Shown here: piece by piece, positions 1 to 12,600 of the stretch
How the letters are laid out: every line of letters begins with the position of its first letter
Numbering within the stretch: the first letter of the stretch is position 1
Origin: Chrysopogon serrulatus
Taxonomy: Eukaryota; Streptophyta; Magnoliopsida; Poales; Poaceae
NCBI GenBank assembly: GCA_015844335.1
Contig: JADLZL010003569.1
Location: forward strand, 186,001-250,000
Direction: 5' to 3'
Length of the DNA: 64,000 bases
Position numbers and translations under genes: made by a program
Notes under the pieces: model-generated
What the model was told of the DNA's origin: nothing
The model's database searches: none
Seen by the model: only the letters and a program-made list of their open reading frames with translations

Positions 1-1054
1 GGAAGGATGCTTCGTCATCAGGTTCAAACAATGGAGAAGAATTTAAATGGTACAGAATATGGCAACTAAAATTCACAAATAAAATCAATATGTTTATTTG
101 GCGTCTGGCCCATAACTCTCTTCCAGTAAGACGAAATTTGACTAGAAGAGGTATTAAAACTGAGTTTATGTCCTATATGCTACCGTTTGGATGAGGATTG
201 TGGGCACCTTTTCTTCAAGTGTAAAAAGGCCAAGGAGTGTTGGCGTGCCATGAACCTAGAGCATGTTCGATCTGAATTGGAATCTTGTGCATCAGGGCAA
301 GATACAATTTTGAAGATTCTGAAATTGGAACAACAAGTGCAGAGAAAGGTATTTATATGGCTTTGGCGTTGGTGGTCGGCGCGGAATAAAGCTAATGCGG
401 GAGGAAGGATGGCCACTACTGATGAAATATGCAATTCTGTCACTTTCTTTCTGTTGGAATTTGAAAAGCTAAACAATCAATGCAGTACAAATGCACAAGT
501 TTCACTTCCCAGATGGAAGCCCCCTCCGATGGATTTTTATAAAATCAATGTGGATGCTTCTTTTCATGCTTCTACAAATCATGCAGGACGGGGTTTCGTG
601 GCTCGTGATCAGCAGGGGAATTTCTTGGAGGGAGGAGCAGGGAGCATTTGCAGAGCAGCCAATGCCTTACATGCAGAAACGCTAGGGATTTTGAGGAGCC
701 TAGAGCGAGTTGCTGAGTTGGGAATGACAAAAATCATAGTAGAAACAGATGCTACAACTGTGGCCAAGGCTATCACATCTACAGAACTAGATAGGAGCAT
801 CTATGGAGGTTTGTTTAGACGAATACGTGAGTTCATGATGTCATATTTTGTACAATGCTATGTTCTTTGTATGCCCAAGAGCATGTAATAAAGTTCTTTG
901 ATAGATTAGCTAGCTTTGGGTGTACTTTGGATCGAGCTCGTGTATATATATGAGCAATGCTCCAGACTTTGTATTGGCTATGGTTTTCGGCGACCAGCCT
1001 GGAACCAGGGATTAATGGAAGTTTGTTTCCTTTCAAAAAAAAAAAAAAAAAAAA
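1..1054 (+). mobile_element. 3' end of a degenerate LINE (non-LTR retrotransposon)
   Basis: The translation shows a reverse-transcriptase-associated zinc-binding segment (FIWRLAHNSLPVRRNL near 90-145, then CPIC and CGHLFFKC near 170-225) followed by a plant RNase H-like domain (INVDASF near 543, VARDQQGNF near 598, AETLGILRSL near 675). The frame changes around 150-165, between RRGI and LCPIC, and again after about 840, where the conserved RNase H end is out of frame. A 20-base poly(A) tract at 1035-1054 follows the coding part, the usual end of a LINE. The body of the element lies off the window's left edge, so no target duplication can be checked. It is a dead fragment rather than a host gene. 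Confidence 0.85.
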
Positions 1055-1312
1055 GGCTGTTATGCGAGAAAAAAAGTGTTGGCTGATAATCTCATAAGCA
1101 CAAAAACACAGCTGATAAGCCTGGTACTCACATCTCAAAGATAACAAATGCATTAAAATATAATTCCAAACTCATGGATAAATTATCATATTTCTTCCAT
1201 ACACATCTAGTTCCAAATATCAAAACTGCATGCATATTCATCCACGATCCAACTTCCTAATGTAAAAGTCTTCTTAGAACACAGGGTACTATCAATGAGC
1301 TTGATCGTGAAC

Positions 1313-3739
1313 CTAATTCATCCTTTTGATGAGCTCATTGATGTAGTTCTCACGGTTACCGGCATCACCACCCTCCACATAGTGATTCCTCTTCTTCTTC
1401 AGGCCTCCCAGCGGCGCCTTCAGCTTGAATGGCCACAAGAAGTTGTTCGCCTCCTTGAAGTGTGGGCCGACAGTCATAATCTCATGAACAAGATCCTCGA
1501 TGCAGATGATGTTGTGCTTGCCCAAGCCCTGATAGAACAAAAGGTGAAGATCATCAAGTAAATTGTTAGATACAAACAAATCACAGGAACCAGGGCCTGA
1601 GATACAAACCTCCTCGATGACTTGGTTGTTGGACAGAGGGATCCTCTGCTTGTTCAGCTTTCCATAGCCCCGCTTGTAGATCAACTCCCTGACACTTTTC
1701 AAGTTCGGGTACCTAAACAAGATTTACCACTTTAGGTCATGAGAAGCTGAGGGGTCACCAATCAAAGATGCAGGAACTACTCCAGATACTCTTCTATTGT
1801 AGTAATGTTTAACAGAAACTAATTGAATATAGATGGATCACTCTGCATCCTCTCTTCATCAAAAGCAAATGATGGGAAGTGTCAATGTGACCTAACAATT
1901 ATGATAAATGAACTGAATGTTTTTTTATTACGCTTCCAACCTTGAAGTCCAAATTTAGTATTGTAACACACTATTCTATTGTAAATTCACTCAAGCACCA
2001 AGTACAACAGTATGATGTGCTTTCAACGTGTACTTCAGTGGAAGATGTATCAAAATAAGCAGCAAGACAATAATTAAATCAGCAAAAAAAAACTAACCCA
2101 TATGCAACATAAGGCTCCAACCCTGCGAAGCATGTTAATAGTAGCCTTGTTGACCTTCAGGAACACGCCATTGAAAATCTGAAAAATTAAATGTTCAGTT
2201 TATGAACAATCAAAGAAACAAATTCAAACAGCAGAAATGCAATTGAAAATCTGAAAAATACAGATATTGGTGAACCCACCTGCCTCAAACGCAGAAGCTG
2301 CAAGATCTTCCTAGTCTTAGGGTGCATGGCATTGATACTGTAGTTTAAACAGAATTAAAAACAAGAATGAGCATATAATTCATCCTCTATATATACTGGC
2401 ATAAGAATTTGTAACTCACCCACGGATGCGGACCACAAACAACAGCTTTGCCTCAGGACTGACATAAAATCCACCCTTCAAACGGGCCTCACGCTTAAGC
2501 TGCACCAGTTCCTTCTCCTGCTCCAAGCATCCATAGAACCACACAAATAAGAAATCTCAGTTCTCTATTTCATCAAGAAAGCATCTTAAAAATCGCAATG
2601 ATCCTTAATGCTAGAGAAATCAGAGCCATCCACTGGTAACATCATCCGACATAACTTTTATGTTGACACACAATGAACAACGATCCTACTGGTCCATATC
2701 TGCTTACAGTTGGTACGATCCTACTGCTCCATATAAAAGATTCTAAATTGCTTGGGTCTGACCATCTCACAACAAAAGCATTAATTGCAGGTGTTCCAAA
2801 TGCACTAAGCAATATAGCAGTTTGCTGTACAGTAAGCAGGGCAGCTAACCGGTCCAGCTCTGCTGCTTTGGCCAACACATTTCTTACTACAACCATTGAT
2901 AGCATATGATTATATTCAGAAGTCAAATTCGCATAACCTAGTGAACTATGAGGTTATGTTGGAAAGGTTTCTTTCCTAAGATTGTGCATCTACATAAGGT
3001 GGAGCGCATTCTGTTCTAACTGTAGTGGGCACCGTGGCCGGATCACCATTCTTGCTGTTTAACAACTCCAGCCTTCACTGCTTACGCGGTTGAGCACACA
3101 TACTCCGGTGCACCTGTGATACCGACTGCAGCACGGATTGGGCACGCTTGCCAAGTTGCCATTGAAGATGATGTTGAGCCCATAGCAGTTAAGCAACAGG
3201 GAATGCCGGCGTTGGGGCGGCATTACGTCAAACAGGTTGTGCGCCCCCATTTTGTGACAATGCTGGGGCATTAGAGCATTGGTTCGCAGCACGGCTGCTC
3301 CCCCTGTGCGGGATGCGGCCAGCTCCACGTCCCGGGCGCGGCCAGTCCCTGGGCGCACACGCGCCTCCGCCAGCGTGGGCTCGATGGGCCCTCGGTGCAT
3401 GTCGACTAATCAACCGGCGCGAGCGGCTGCTCCCCTGGCGCGGTGTCGGATGGTCGGCTGCACGAGCCGGTAACATGTCGCACGCAAAGCCTTGCCATCC
3501 AATCCGCATGAATGGTCTACATAGAGGTTAGTTAGATCGAGCGGGAGCGGCGATCTGACCTGGGCATCGTACTCCTCGGCGTACTGCTTGGCGCGGGTGA
3601 AGATGAGCTTGCGGCTCTCGATGGACTTCTTCTTCTCGGCCAGGGCCTTCTCCTTCTTCTCGGCAGCCCACTGTTCCTCGCGCTTCCGCTTGCGGAGCAC
3701 CGACTCCGGCACCGCCACCTTCGCCGCCTCGGACGACAT
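1313..3739 (-). CDS. RPL7: 60S ribosomal protein L7 (uL30), six coding exons, one frameshift
   Basis: Component of the large cytosolic ribosomal subunit. Coding exons on the minus strand are 3560-3739, 2420-2517, 2280-2337, 2098-2178, 1610-1712 and 1313-1528, all bounded by GT-AG. The start is the ATG at 3739, directly after a 3' splice site, giving MSSEAAKVAVPESVLRKRKR. Other stretches read KLIFTRAKQYAEEYDAQ, EAKLLFVVRIRG, KILQLLRLRQ, IFNGVFLKVNKATINMLRR and LGGLKKKRNHYVEGGDAGN, all typical of plant uL30. Without the lesion the product would be 244 residues, the normal family length. Exon 4 is 81 bases where the protein needs 80: an extra C at 2117/2118 turns VEPYVAY out of frame. Intron structure, promoter motifs and the rest of the sequence are intact, so a sequence error or a very young lesion is more likely than an old pseudogene. 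Confidence 0.93.
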
Positions 3740-3837
3740 CTGCACGACCACGGCCCAACCAAACCGCAGCTCCTCAGCCACAGATCGAAACAGCTAACGG
3801 CGAGGACGACAATGGCGTGCGGCGCGGCTTACCTTAC

Positions 3838-3930
3838 CTGGACGAGCTGCGTAGGAGAGGGGGACGCGGGGAGAGCGGAGGGCGGAGGTGGACGCAGGCG
3901 GCGGCGGGCGAGGGGAGTGGGAAGGGCGGG
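3838..3930 (-). other. 5' untranslated exon of RPL7
   Basis: On the minus strand a good donor (CAG|GTAAGG) falls at 3837/3838 and the acceptor (GTGCAG|ATG) lies immediately before the start codon at 3739. This implies a leader intron of about 100 bases, common in plant ribosomal-protein genes. The upstream limit is only estimated, from the distance to the telo-box. Confidence 0.55.
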
Positions 3931-3955
3931 TTATGTACGAGGGGGGTTTGGTTGC

Positions 3956-4077
3956 TAGGGTTTGTGGAGGTGATCCGACGGCAGGGAATGATTTGGAGCC
4001 CGCGGCCTGTGATGGTGGGCTGGTGAGGACACGTGAGCTTGAGTCGAGGCTACCGTGGGCCGTGAGATTGTTGGGCC
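3956..4077 (-). promoter_or_regulatory. telo-box and site II motifs of the RPL7 promoter
   Basis: Reading the minus strand, AAACCCTA (telo-box) is at 3956-3963. On the plus strand TGGGCT is at 4016-4021 and TGGGCC at 4056-4061 and 4072-4077 (site II elements; the last is palindromic as GGGCCC). The telo-box plus site II pair is the established signature of plant ribosomal-protein and translation-machinery promoters. Their position just upstream of the inferred leader exon supports a functional promoter. Confidence 0.7.
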
Positions 4078-4080
4078 CGC

Positions 4081-4520
4081 TGCTTCTGCAGGATAAAGGC
4101 TCTAAACGAGTCCATAAAATCCTACATGTCACCCGGGTACACAATTCCAAGGAAAAGGATGTCAGTATGGCACGCCTTCCAAATCTGTAAAAAAGGTTGC
4201 CACTATACCAAGTATATAATTTTTAGGCGCTAACTCAGCAACGCACTAGTTAGCTTATCTTAAACGTTGCATATATATTATATTTTAAAAAGGAGGGAGT
4301 AATACATTCATGAACAGTATGACACCAACACAACAGTGCATAGAAGAACACAGCATTTCTTCTATTCAACAGCATGTTATGTGTATATACATCAGACAAC
4401 ACCTGGATGTAGATTTTGTCTGCTCTTACCCTCCCCAAAAAAACGAAATAAAACAAAAAATGGCAACCAGCCATGTGTAAATTACAAGCCCTGTTGAAAC
4501 TGAATGGAGCATGGAAGGGC
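4081..4520. other. spacer between RPL7 and the TAF1C-like gene
   Basis: AT-rich DNA holding the distal RPL7 promoter and the 3' flank of the next minus-strand gene. GGAGGGAGTA at 4292-4301 looks like one end of a Stowaway-type MITE, but I cannot match a second end with confidence. Confidence 0.4.
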
Positions 4521-7134
4521 CTATTGCTTTGGCTTTGGTATTTTATGCGAGCTACAAAAATCTTGGTATGGCTTGAAATTGTTTTGCCATGTTACAAATT
4601 GTCTCCTCAAGCATTTGTACACCTTTTCCTCGTCAGGCTGAATTTCCATGGCTGGGGTATCAAAATCCATTCTCACTGGGCTGAAATCGAACAAAGAAGT
4701 TGCAGCTTCTTCAGGTGAATCAGGAACTTTGGCTTTTCCGCAAACAAATGTTGTGAAGATCTTATCCTCATATAGTGTTGAAGATGTAAGCAGATCATCT
4801 TGGTTTTGATGTTCTTTCTCCTCCTTTCTGGTACTTCTATGCATACTGAACCTATGTTCAGCCTGAGGTTCATAACTAAAATAGGACTTTTCTTCATTCA
4901 GTTCTTGTGAACCAGGCCATCCATTACCGTTCTCAGTGTCAGCAATGGATATTACAGGATCAAAGGCTTCAAAAACTTCTCTACATCGATCATTTATGGA
5001 ATCAATTTCTTCAGAAGAGCTTTCTGCATCCTTGCTTTTCTCTTCCAGCGCAAGCAGAACAGGTACGGGCAGTACTGGACCAACAAGGGCATCTGGAGAG
5101 ACTACTTTGCTAGTCAGATAGTACCTTATGCTTGAAGGTTTTGCCAACAGGAAAGGTCTAAGTTTAGTATTTGTCAAACAGGTAGGAACATCTAAATGTT
5201 CACATAAGGTTTTCTCTGTGCTGCATGCTAGCATGTCCTTGTATTTGGAGAAGGTGACATGCAGGATGTCTGATGGCAGGCCATTCAATATTCTCTGACA
5301 AGATATTTCAAAAATGTTCATGGGAATACTAACATTGCATAGAAAATCTGAAACTGGTTGACACAATGAACTAGAGTTATCTTTTGCATATTCGGACACA
5401 GCTTCACTCACAATAATTTGACCCATCTCTTTACTCATACTAAAACCATGCTTCACCAATGCATTGCACAGATTACCTTCAAGATACTCAGATAGGAAAT
5501 GCAACTTCATGAAACTATATCTGAGGGAGAAATTTTCATAAGGAGTTCCAGAAAATATAGCTAAATTACTATCCCTGGCTGTATGTTGTGATTCATCGCA
5601 TGTGATATCATCATGTGAATCTGCTGATGCATGGTACCTTTGCATTTCTAATTTCCCCAATGCTGTCAAGCAGACCAAAGCAAAGCCTGTAAATGATGTC
5701 CCTGAAACTGAGAGGTCGTTTGGAAGCACATAGTAGCCAATAATGGGGTTCTTACTCCGTTGTGAAGCATATCCATCACTTGAAACAGGCATTGAGGATA
5801 CATATTTCATTATTCCGTTGTTGCAGCTGCAGTGATGACCTGTTAGTGAAAACCGTGAAGGAAGATCCCAAGCATATGGGTGAGAGTTCTCTGGACAGCC
5901 TTTCTCCTTAGGTCCATAACAGAAAATACTGAACTCCCCTGTCCTGAATGAACCAACCAAAATAGCAAAACCAGAATTTGATGCCCACTCATGCTCCTTA
6001 GAAGGCCTCAATTCAGAAAGTTGAAACATAGAAACATTACTAGGGCTCTCAAGCTCATGCTGCCACGCCAACACAGGAGTCAATGGCTGTCTCACATCAA
6101 GGAGAATCAAGTATCGCTTTGTCACCACTGAGAAATGGAAATGATCAAACCCAGCCCTACAGAATGCAAGATACTGATCAGCCTCAGCAAAAGGGTCAGT
6201 TTCAAGCAGTCCTGGCATCCCAACTCTTGCCAAAACCTTGTGTTGACAGCGGTCCCCAAATCTCAAGTCAATCAAAAGAATGGATTTTGAACTCGCAACG
6301 ATTATCATCCATGGTTGTGCCCCATAGTCACAGCTCAGCCATTCCCCAGTGTCGCCCTTGCTGCCGACATCAATTTTTATCTTTCCACCTTGTCGTGTGT
6401 CCAGACTGAACCAGCACAACTCCCCACTCTCCAGCAACACAGCACATTCGGATGGCAAATGCCTGCTCCAACAAGCATGCACAATTACAGAGTCAAGCCG
6501 CTGCTTGGCAACAGGTACTAAGGCAGAAGTTCCGGAACCCTGTGACTCAACCCTGAACCAATTCAGGGAGTACATTGTCACGGCAAGCAGGAACCCCTCA
6601 GGGCTGTTTCCCAGCTGCGACGGCCATGACGACTCATTAGCAGTGGCAGCAAGCTGCTGGATGCGGTGGCCTGGGTGCATGAATCCATCCCTCTGAACGA
6701 CCGGCGAGAGGGGCGTGGAACCAAGTGACAGTGGTGGCATCCAGTGTAACAAAGGCAACATGCTCCGCATTCTCGCCGTAGGGGAAAAAGAGAATGAGAC
6801 AGCACGAGAGGCGGAGGACGGCGAGCAGATTGGAAGGCGGAGGGGATGGGGGAGACGGTTGGGGTAGAAGTGTCTCAGCGAGGGAGTCAAGATCAGAGCG
6901 CGGGAGGAAGGAGGTGCCTCGGACAAACGAGCGGAGGACGCGGTTCAGGCCGCGGGTGGAGGAGCAATGCAGTGGGATGGGGTAGGGGAGGGAGAGCAGC
7001 GGGGTGCGCGGCGGGAGAGGGGAGAAGTGAAGGGGACCGCGGGAGGAGGAGGCGGCAGGCAGCGGGTCAGCGGACGGCGCAGCGAAGACGGCACAAACCG
7101 GGAAGACGGAGCGCCAGTCCTCGGAGAGGTTCAT
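4521..7134 (-). CDS. TAF1C-like RNA polymerase I factor subunit (intronless, one frameshift)
   Basis: A large single-exon gene. The proposed start at 7134 gives MNLSEDWRSVFPVCAVF, which matches the E-W-K/R-S-F-P-I/V start I recall for the plant family grouped with TAF1C. From there the reading frame holds to about 6740 (FPYGENAEHVAFVTLDATTV), then continues in another frame from about 6700 (QRDGFMHPGHRIQQLAATAN) to the stop at 4521. The span is 2614 bases, one more than a multiple of three, so a single extra base near 6690-6790 accounts for the shift; without it the product is 870 residues. The middle has beta-propeller-like strands (CAVLLESGELCWFSL, SKSILLIDLRFGD, GFAILVGSFRTGEFSIF); the C-terminus is acidic and polar. 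TAF1C belongs to the SL1/TIF-IB factor at rDNA promoters. Family assignment is from memory of plant homologues; existence of the gene is certain. Confidence 0.7.
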
Positions 7135-9639
7135 GGATGGCAGGGGTAGGGCGAGCGGCGCCCGGCAGCGCGGGCGCGGAGTGAATCGGTGGCGCAGCTG
7201 GCACGGGAACCAATTGGGTGGAGAGGCGGCGGCCACGCGCTGGAGCGGAAGGTGGACGGGGGAGCCGCCGGTGGGAAGGGCTTTCGATGGGAGATCACGG
7301 TAGCCGGCGTCCCGGCGGAGAGCTTTTGGGTTCCTGTGGTGGTGGTGTGGCGGCGGTCGGCGGTGGCGCGGGCGTTCCAAACTAGTTAGGGCAGGGAGCT
7401 TGAGAGGAAGCTCAACAGTCGTTGGTTTGCTTTTTTTTTTTTTTTTTTTAGCAAAAACCTGCTTGGTTTGCTGAGACATGTGAGAGCAATTCTAGACTCT
7501 ATATATCCTTCTAACAGATTTTTTAGCAAAAATCTGCTTGGTTTGCTGAGGTAATTGTTAGGAACATGGATTATAATTGTCTAACAGCTTTTTATAAATC
7601 CTGTTTGGAAGCATTGTATCTATCTTAATTCATGGGAATTGGAGGAGAAGATAGTTTAAATTCCACTCTAATCCATTCCAACACATGTGGATTAAGGTAA
7701 ATACAAATACATCAAACAAAATGATTGTCAAAATATAGTTATCTTCTATTCCTGATTTCTCGCTACCAAAGTTATATGACAAAAGTGACTCTTTAGAGCA
7801 TGCACACAATATAAAAAAGCTATTAGAAAGGGGTAGTGAGTTTTAGAAAAATTTTTAGAGGTGCTCTAAGCCCTCTTTGGATATGATTGTCTACAACTAA
7901 ACTATACATCACTTTATATCTTAGGACTCTAAAAATAAGATCTAAAATGTTAAACAAAATTTAGCTAGTATCGAAAAAACTTTAAAATATACAAGATGTG
8001 CTAAAGTGGTTAAACTTTAAAACCAAAGAGGCTCAAGTCCAAACAAAGATTGAACCCCTATATTTACTATGGTCATACTGCAATTAGCTACCCATCTATT
8101 TTTAAATTTAAATTATTTTTAGCTTTTTAATTTATATAAAATATTAGTTATGTCTAATATATATAAAAAACTAGAATGACTTATAATTTAGTACATATAG
8201 AGTAATATTTAAGTAAACACCTAGCAAATACTCGCTTTATTCCCAATTAAAAGATATTTTAGCTTTTTTATATACATGATTTTAGTTGAATAGATATTTT
8301 GATAGGAAAAATTTTTGATCCTCCAACAAATTTTCTTCAAGTGGTCATCTAAATATAGTTATCCTCTATTCTAAATTCTCACTAGTCAAATATAGATAGC
8401 GAGAATGACTTTCTACACTATATGCAAGATATAGAAAAAGTGACATAGAGAGTGAAAAATATAGAAAAATATTTATATGCAAACAACTCTCTAAATGATA
8501 ATTTAAAGAGTGAATTATAGAAAGACTTTTAAAGATGCTCTTAGCTATATACTATGTCTAGGGATATAGTAAAAATAATATATCTAGAAAATAAAAAAAT
8601 TTTATAATTTGAAATAAAGAAAGTAGCAATATTGTCCATTTTTCTATATGTTATATTAACTTTTTTCTAAATCAGACATCCTTAGGTTTGATTATCATTT
8701 TTTTAAAAATCCTATAGAGTTTATAACATGTGAACTATATACTAAAAACAAAACTTATATGTTGTTAACAAAGATAGAAATGTGACTTAGCCATTTAGAA
8801 CGCTAGGTGAATATTCTGTGCATTGCCGTGAAAATTGCTGATGATTTGAAATTAAATTACTTATATAAAGAGATAAACAATTATAAGTGAAGATTAAAGC
8901 GGAGCCGTTTTTGGTAAATGATAGTTCCATGCAATTCCTTAAAACGTGATATCACGTAACGCCATGTAGGAACGGGTGAAGCCATAACTAAATGCAGGGG
9001 CTTTTGATGTGTGTTGGATCATAATTATAACGGGCCAAATAATTAACCATTAAAAATACATCTAATAGTAAATGCATGATGAGGTAGATCATAATTACAA
9101 ATATGTTGAAATAAATACATCTAATAGACTTTAGCTTTATAAAGTATGTTGAAAGAAATAACTAATGAACTTTGATATGATAAAAATGATATTAAAAAAG
9201 ATAGATAAGGTATCCCATTAGCAATTTTAACCTAGCTAATAGATTGCAAAAAGGCATTTTGTCCTCTAACTATCTCTATCCATGTACCTTGCCGGTAGCA
9301 AGTAGAAAAGGAAGAATATTATAGACACACCGCAAATGGATCAGCAGTTAACCTATTGGATGCAATAACGACCAGTCAATGAATTATGAGCTAGCTAACA
9401 ATTAGTTTGTAGTTAGACTGGCTTTGCAACGTAATTGAGCTTTTTTAATAAATATTATATATATTTTTATATGATAAATGTATAGAGCTAATATAGGACT
9501 AGAGAAACTTCAAGCTGGTCGCAATAAAAGTTTTCATGAAAATAACATTGCTAGTGCTACTTGCTGTCCGATTGTGTTGTTATTAGATTAGAAAAGAAAA
9601 GGAAAAACAAGAAACCACGCCCTGTCTGCCTCCGTTGTC
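7135..9639. other. promoter of TAF1C-like gene and AT-rich spacer
   Basis: 7135-7430 is GC-rich and probably leader and promoter of the minus-strand gene, ending in a 20-base poly(T) run near 7431-7449. The following 2 kb is strongly AT-rich. I see no coding potential, no terminal inverted repeats and no RNA gene in it. Confidence 0.5.
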
Positions 9640-12600
9640 TGTCCGACCCGGCGTTGTGATTGGGGGAGTAGGGATCCCGCGGCGCACGGAACTCTTCTTT
9701 CTTCTCCGGCGCCCCACCGCTCCCGCTCGGACTACCACACCTCCCGTCGCGCCGCCGAGCGAAGGCGCGCATCCGCCTCCCTCCGTCGTTCCTGGCCGCC
9801 GGGCTTCTTCTCCGTCGCCGGCTACGCGCGTGAGGAGGGAGGAGGAGCCGCAGCGCGTGGATCCAGGGGCAGCGGCGTCCATCCCACGTGAGAAGGGAGA
9901 AGGAGCCGGTGAGATCTACTTTTTTCAGCTCCCACCATCTCTCGCAGTTCTCTCTCAGCGCGTTTTGCGGAGATTCGTCGTTAGCGACGGCGGGGCAGTC
10001 CCAGGCTCGACGGCGGCGTCAGCTGCTCCCCCTCCCGCCTCTCGCCAGTCGCCTAGCGCACTCGCCAAGGCTGGAGCCACCAGCCGCTGCTCCCCAAGGC
10101 GGTCGCGCCGCTTTGGGAGCGCTTATGCCCCAAAGCTAAGAGTTACCTGTCCGCTTAGTGCCGCCTTTTGGAACTCTGATATAGAGTGCCTGTAATCAAA
10201 CATTTTAAACCGGTTGTCAGTATGCACAATGCACTGGAGTATTTAGATCATGTCGGTTTAGCCAACATACTACTAAGGAAGCTATTGTTCCAGGTTGTAT
10301 ATTGGAATCCATGCTAATAATATAAATTGTACTTATTTACCAAAATAACAATACTTTTAATTTTTAAAGTGAACAAATGCTTCCACCTCCTGCCTGGAAC
10401 CGATCTGGGTTATGACCAAAGGGCTCCTATGCTCCTGCCAAGAAGAAATGCCTCCAGTCTTGTTAGCATACTGATATGTATAGTCGATAAACGAATAGGT
10501 AACTCAAATATATCTACTTGCTGACGGTTTAAGCAGGGGTTTTGGATTTTTTTCTCGGCCCTTGTGGTTGAGGCTTCTTCTTAATCATAATAATGCCTCG
10601 GGGAGGCTGTTCCCCAGGGTTGAGGTTTGTTTTTTTTAAGCACGGGTTCATGAGGTATTTATTTCTGGCCATCTCATGAGAGATGTCAAAGCTGCATTCA
10701 CTCCATACCTACGGAATTCTTTTTGTCTGAGACAGGCCTCCCTTATTCATGAATTGTGGTTGTGCATGGCACCTGTCTAGTGTCTAAACAGATCAACCTT
10801 GTCTTGCAGAGTCGAATTGTTCTGTCAGATAGTCATTGTGGATCCTATAACATTATGAGATGAATATGTATTATTTTATATGCTTTAAAACATTTTCTTA
10901 TAAATATAATAAAAAAATGTTACTGCACCCTTATTGGACAAGAAAAACATCTCATGTGGAAGAACTTGCAACTCCACAGTTGATTTTCATACATGAATAT
11001 GAATATCTAGAATTAGCATTTTTAAGTGAAAGGGAAAAGGCATGACTTGTAGAAGATAAATTATATAAATTGGCTAGATGGATAAAATCAAATTGGAATG
11101 AGAATAAAGTTTGAACTCTAAGGCAATGTACAACTAGGATCGCGATACCTCTCTGATCAGAATTTGACAGGGCTCTGTAAAGTCAAAGGGTTCTGAGATT
11201 TGACCTGAGATTTAAATACCTTGTATGCAAGCACCATAAATCTTCCCCTTGCCCTGGTTGGATCATGTATACTGTATTTTGTTTTCATTTGGGGCTATAG
11301 AATGATAGAATCAGCAGCAAAAGCATCATTAGGTTTGCTAATGATAAACACTATATTCTAAACATAGCTTGCTGGGTGTGCTAGATAGCATTACATTGTA
11401 AATTGTTGGCTAGAATAACCTTTGGATGTACCTGTATTTCCTTGCCATGTATTGGAAATTTGAAATTAAGTAGGAGTCTGGTTAATATAATTACCAAAAT
11501 GTCTGATTACTTATGCAGTTATGCTCTTAAAGTTCAATATGGTGATGGTTGTGATACAATTTTTCTATACCCAGCACTCAAGACTTATAAGTTCAAATGC
11601 ATGATTAGACATTCATATTGGTTCCTTGTGAAACACCCTGTCAATATAAAACATTTGACAGCTAATGACCACATAACAATAAAAGTGATATGCTTATTAT
11701 GCTGCAATCTGATTGGATCCTTGTCCATATATGCATACCTTTCATGAACCCAGATACCCCTGCTGTAAGCTAGTTGCACAGAACATTAAACATTTATTTC
11801 CTTCATTTTTTTTGAGCAAAAGTCATTAATACATTCTATGCTCTTCCTTTCCTTTTTTACTCTAGATAGCTAGCAAATAAGTAAATTGTGTGTCATTCAA
11901 GACTGCTTGGAGACTCCACTGGTTCCTTTACCAAGCAAATAGAAAAAAAAAACCCCCCCCTCCTTTGTGGTTGAGTAACTGAACATGTTCTTTGTTTCTC
12001 TTGATAGTTTCACTTTGTTTCTTGATCACTGGGAACTTTGATGTACTGAGATCTGAATCCCTTTGTTTCAGTCATGAAGAAAATTCATCTTCTTCCTAGA
12101 ATAGTTTTTCCATCATGTTTCGACATGTTTGCCTGCCAAATAATGTTTCTTACACTATAAAACTATAGTTGATTTAGTATAAGTTCAAAAAATACAACTG
12201 GAGATGAAATAAACATGAAAAGGAATGAGAGACCTTTACGAATTTGTTTTGCTTGCTGCAGCAAGATGGACCTTTTAATTTCTTTACCCAATGCCTTGCA
12301 TGGTTGCACACCCATGACACAAAGCATCGATACACCCATAGCAATTAAGCATGATGGTTTGTATCTTGACAGAGCAAACAAAGTTTCTCCTTTCAATGTT
12401 TGAACACATATGGAGGTGAATCAAAATGATTTTTGATTGTTTGCTTGACTTCCCCATAGTTCAATACTTTGAAAGAAAAGGTCTCTTGATTCCATTTCCC
12501 AAATGTTAGCTTCCAAACACAGCATTTAAAAAGACTTGTATAATAGCTACTGGTGTATTTGTGTCAAGTCACATTTGATGGAATTAGGTGAACCGTTAAT

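Noticed and set aside
3059..3531. Open frames in intron 1 of RPL7
   Set aside because: They lie in an intron, overlap each other in three frames, and match no family I know.
6083..6696. Plus-strand open frames opposite the TAF1C-like gene
   Set aside because: They are mirror frames of the conserved minus-strand coding sequence.
9635..10195. 186-codon open frame at the start of the bZIP leader
   Set aside because: Low-complexity Pro/Arg/Ala sequence in a GC-rich leader region, better explained as untranslated exon and intron.
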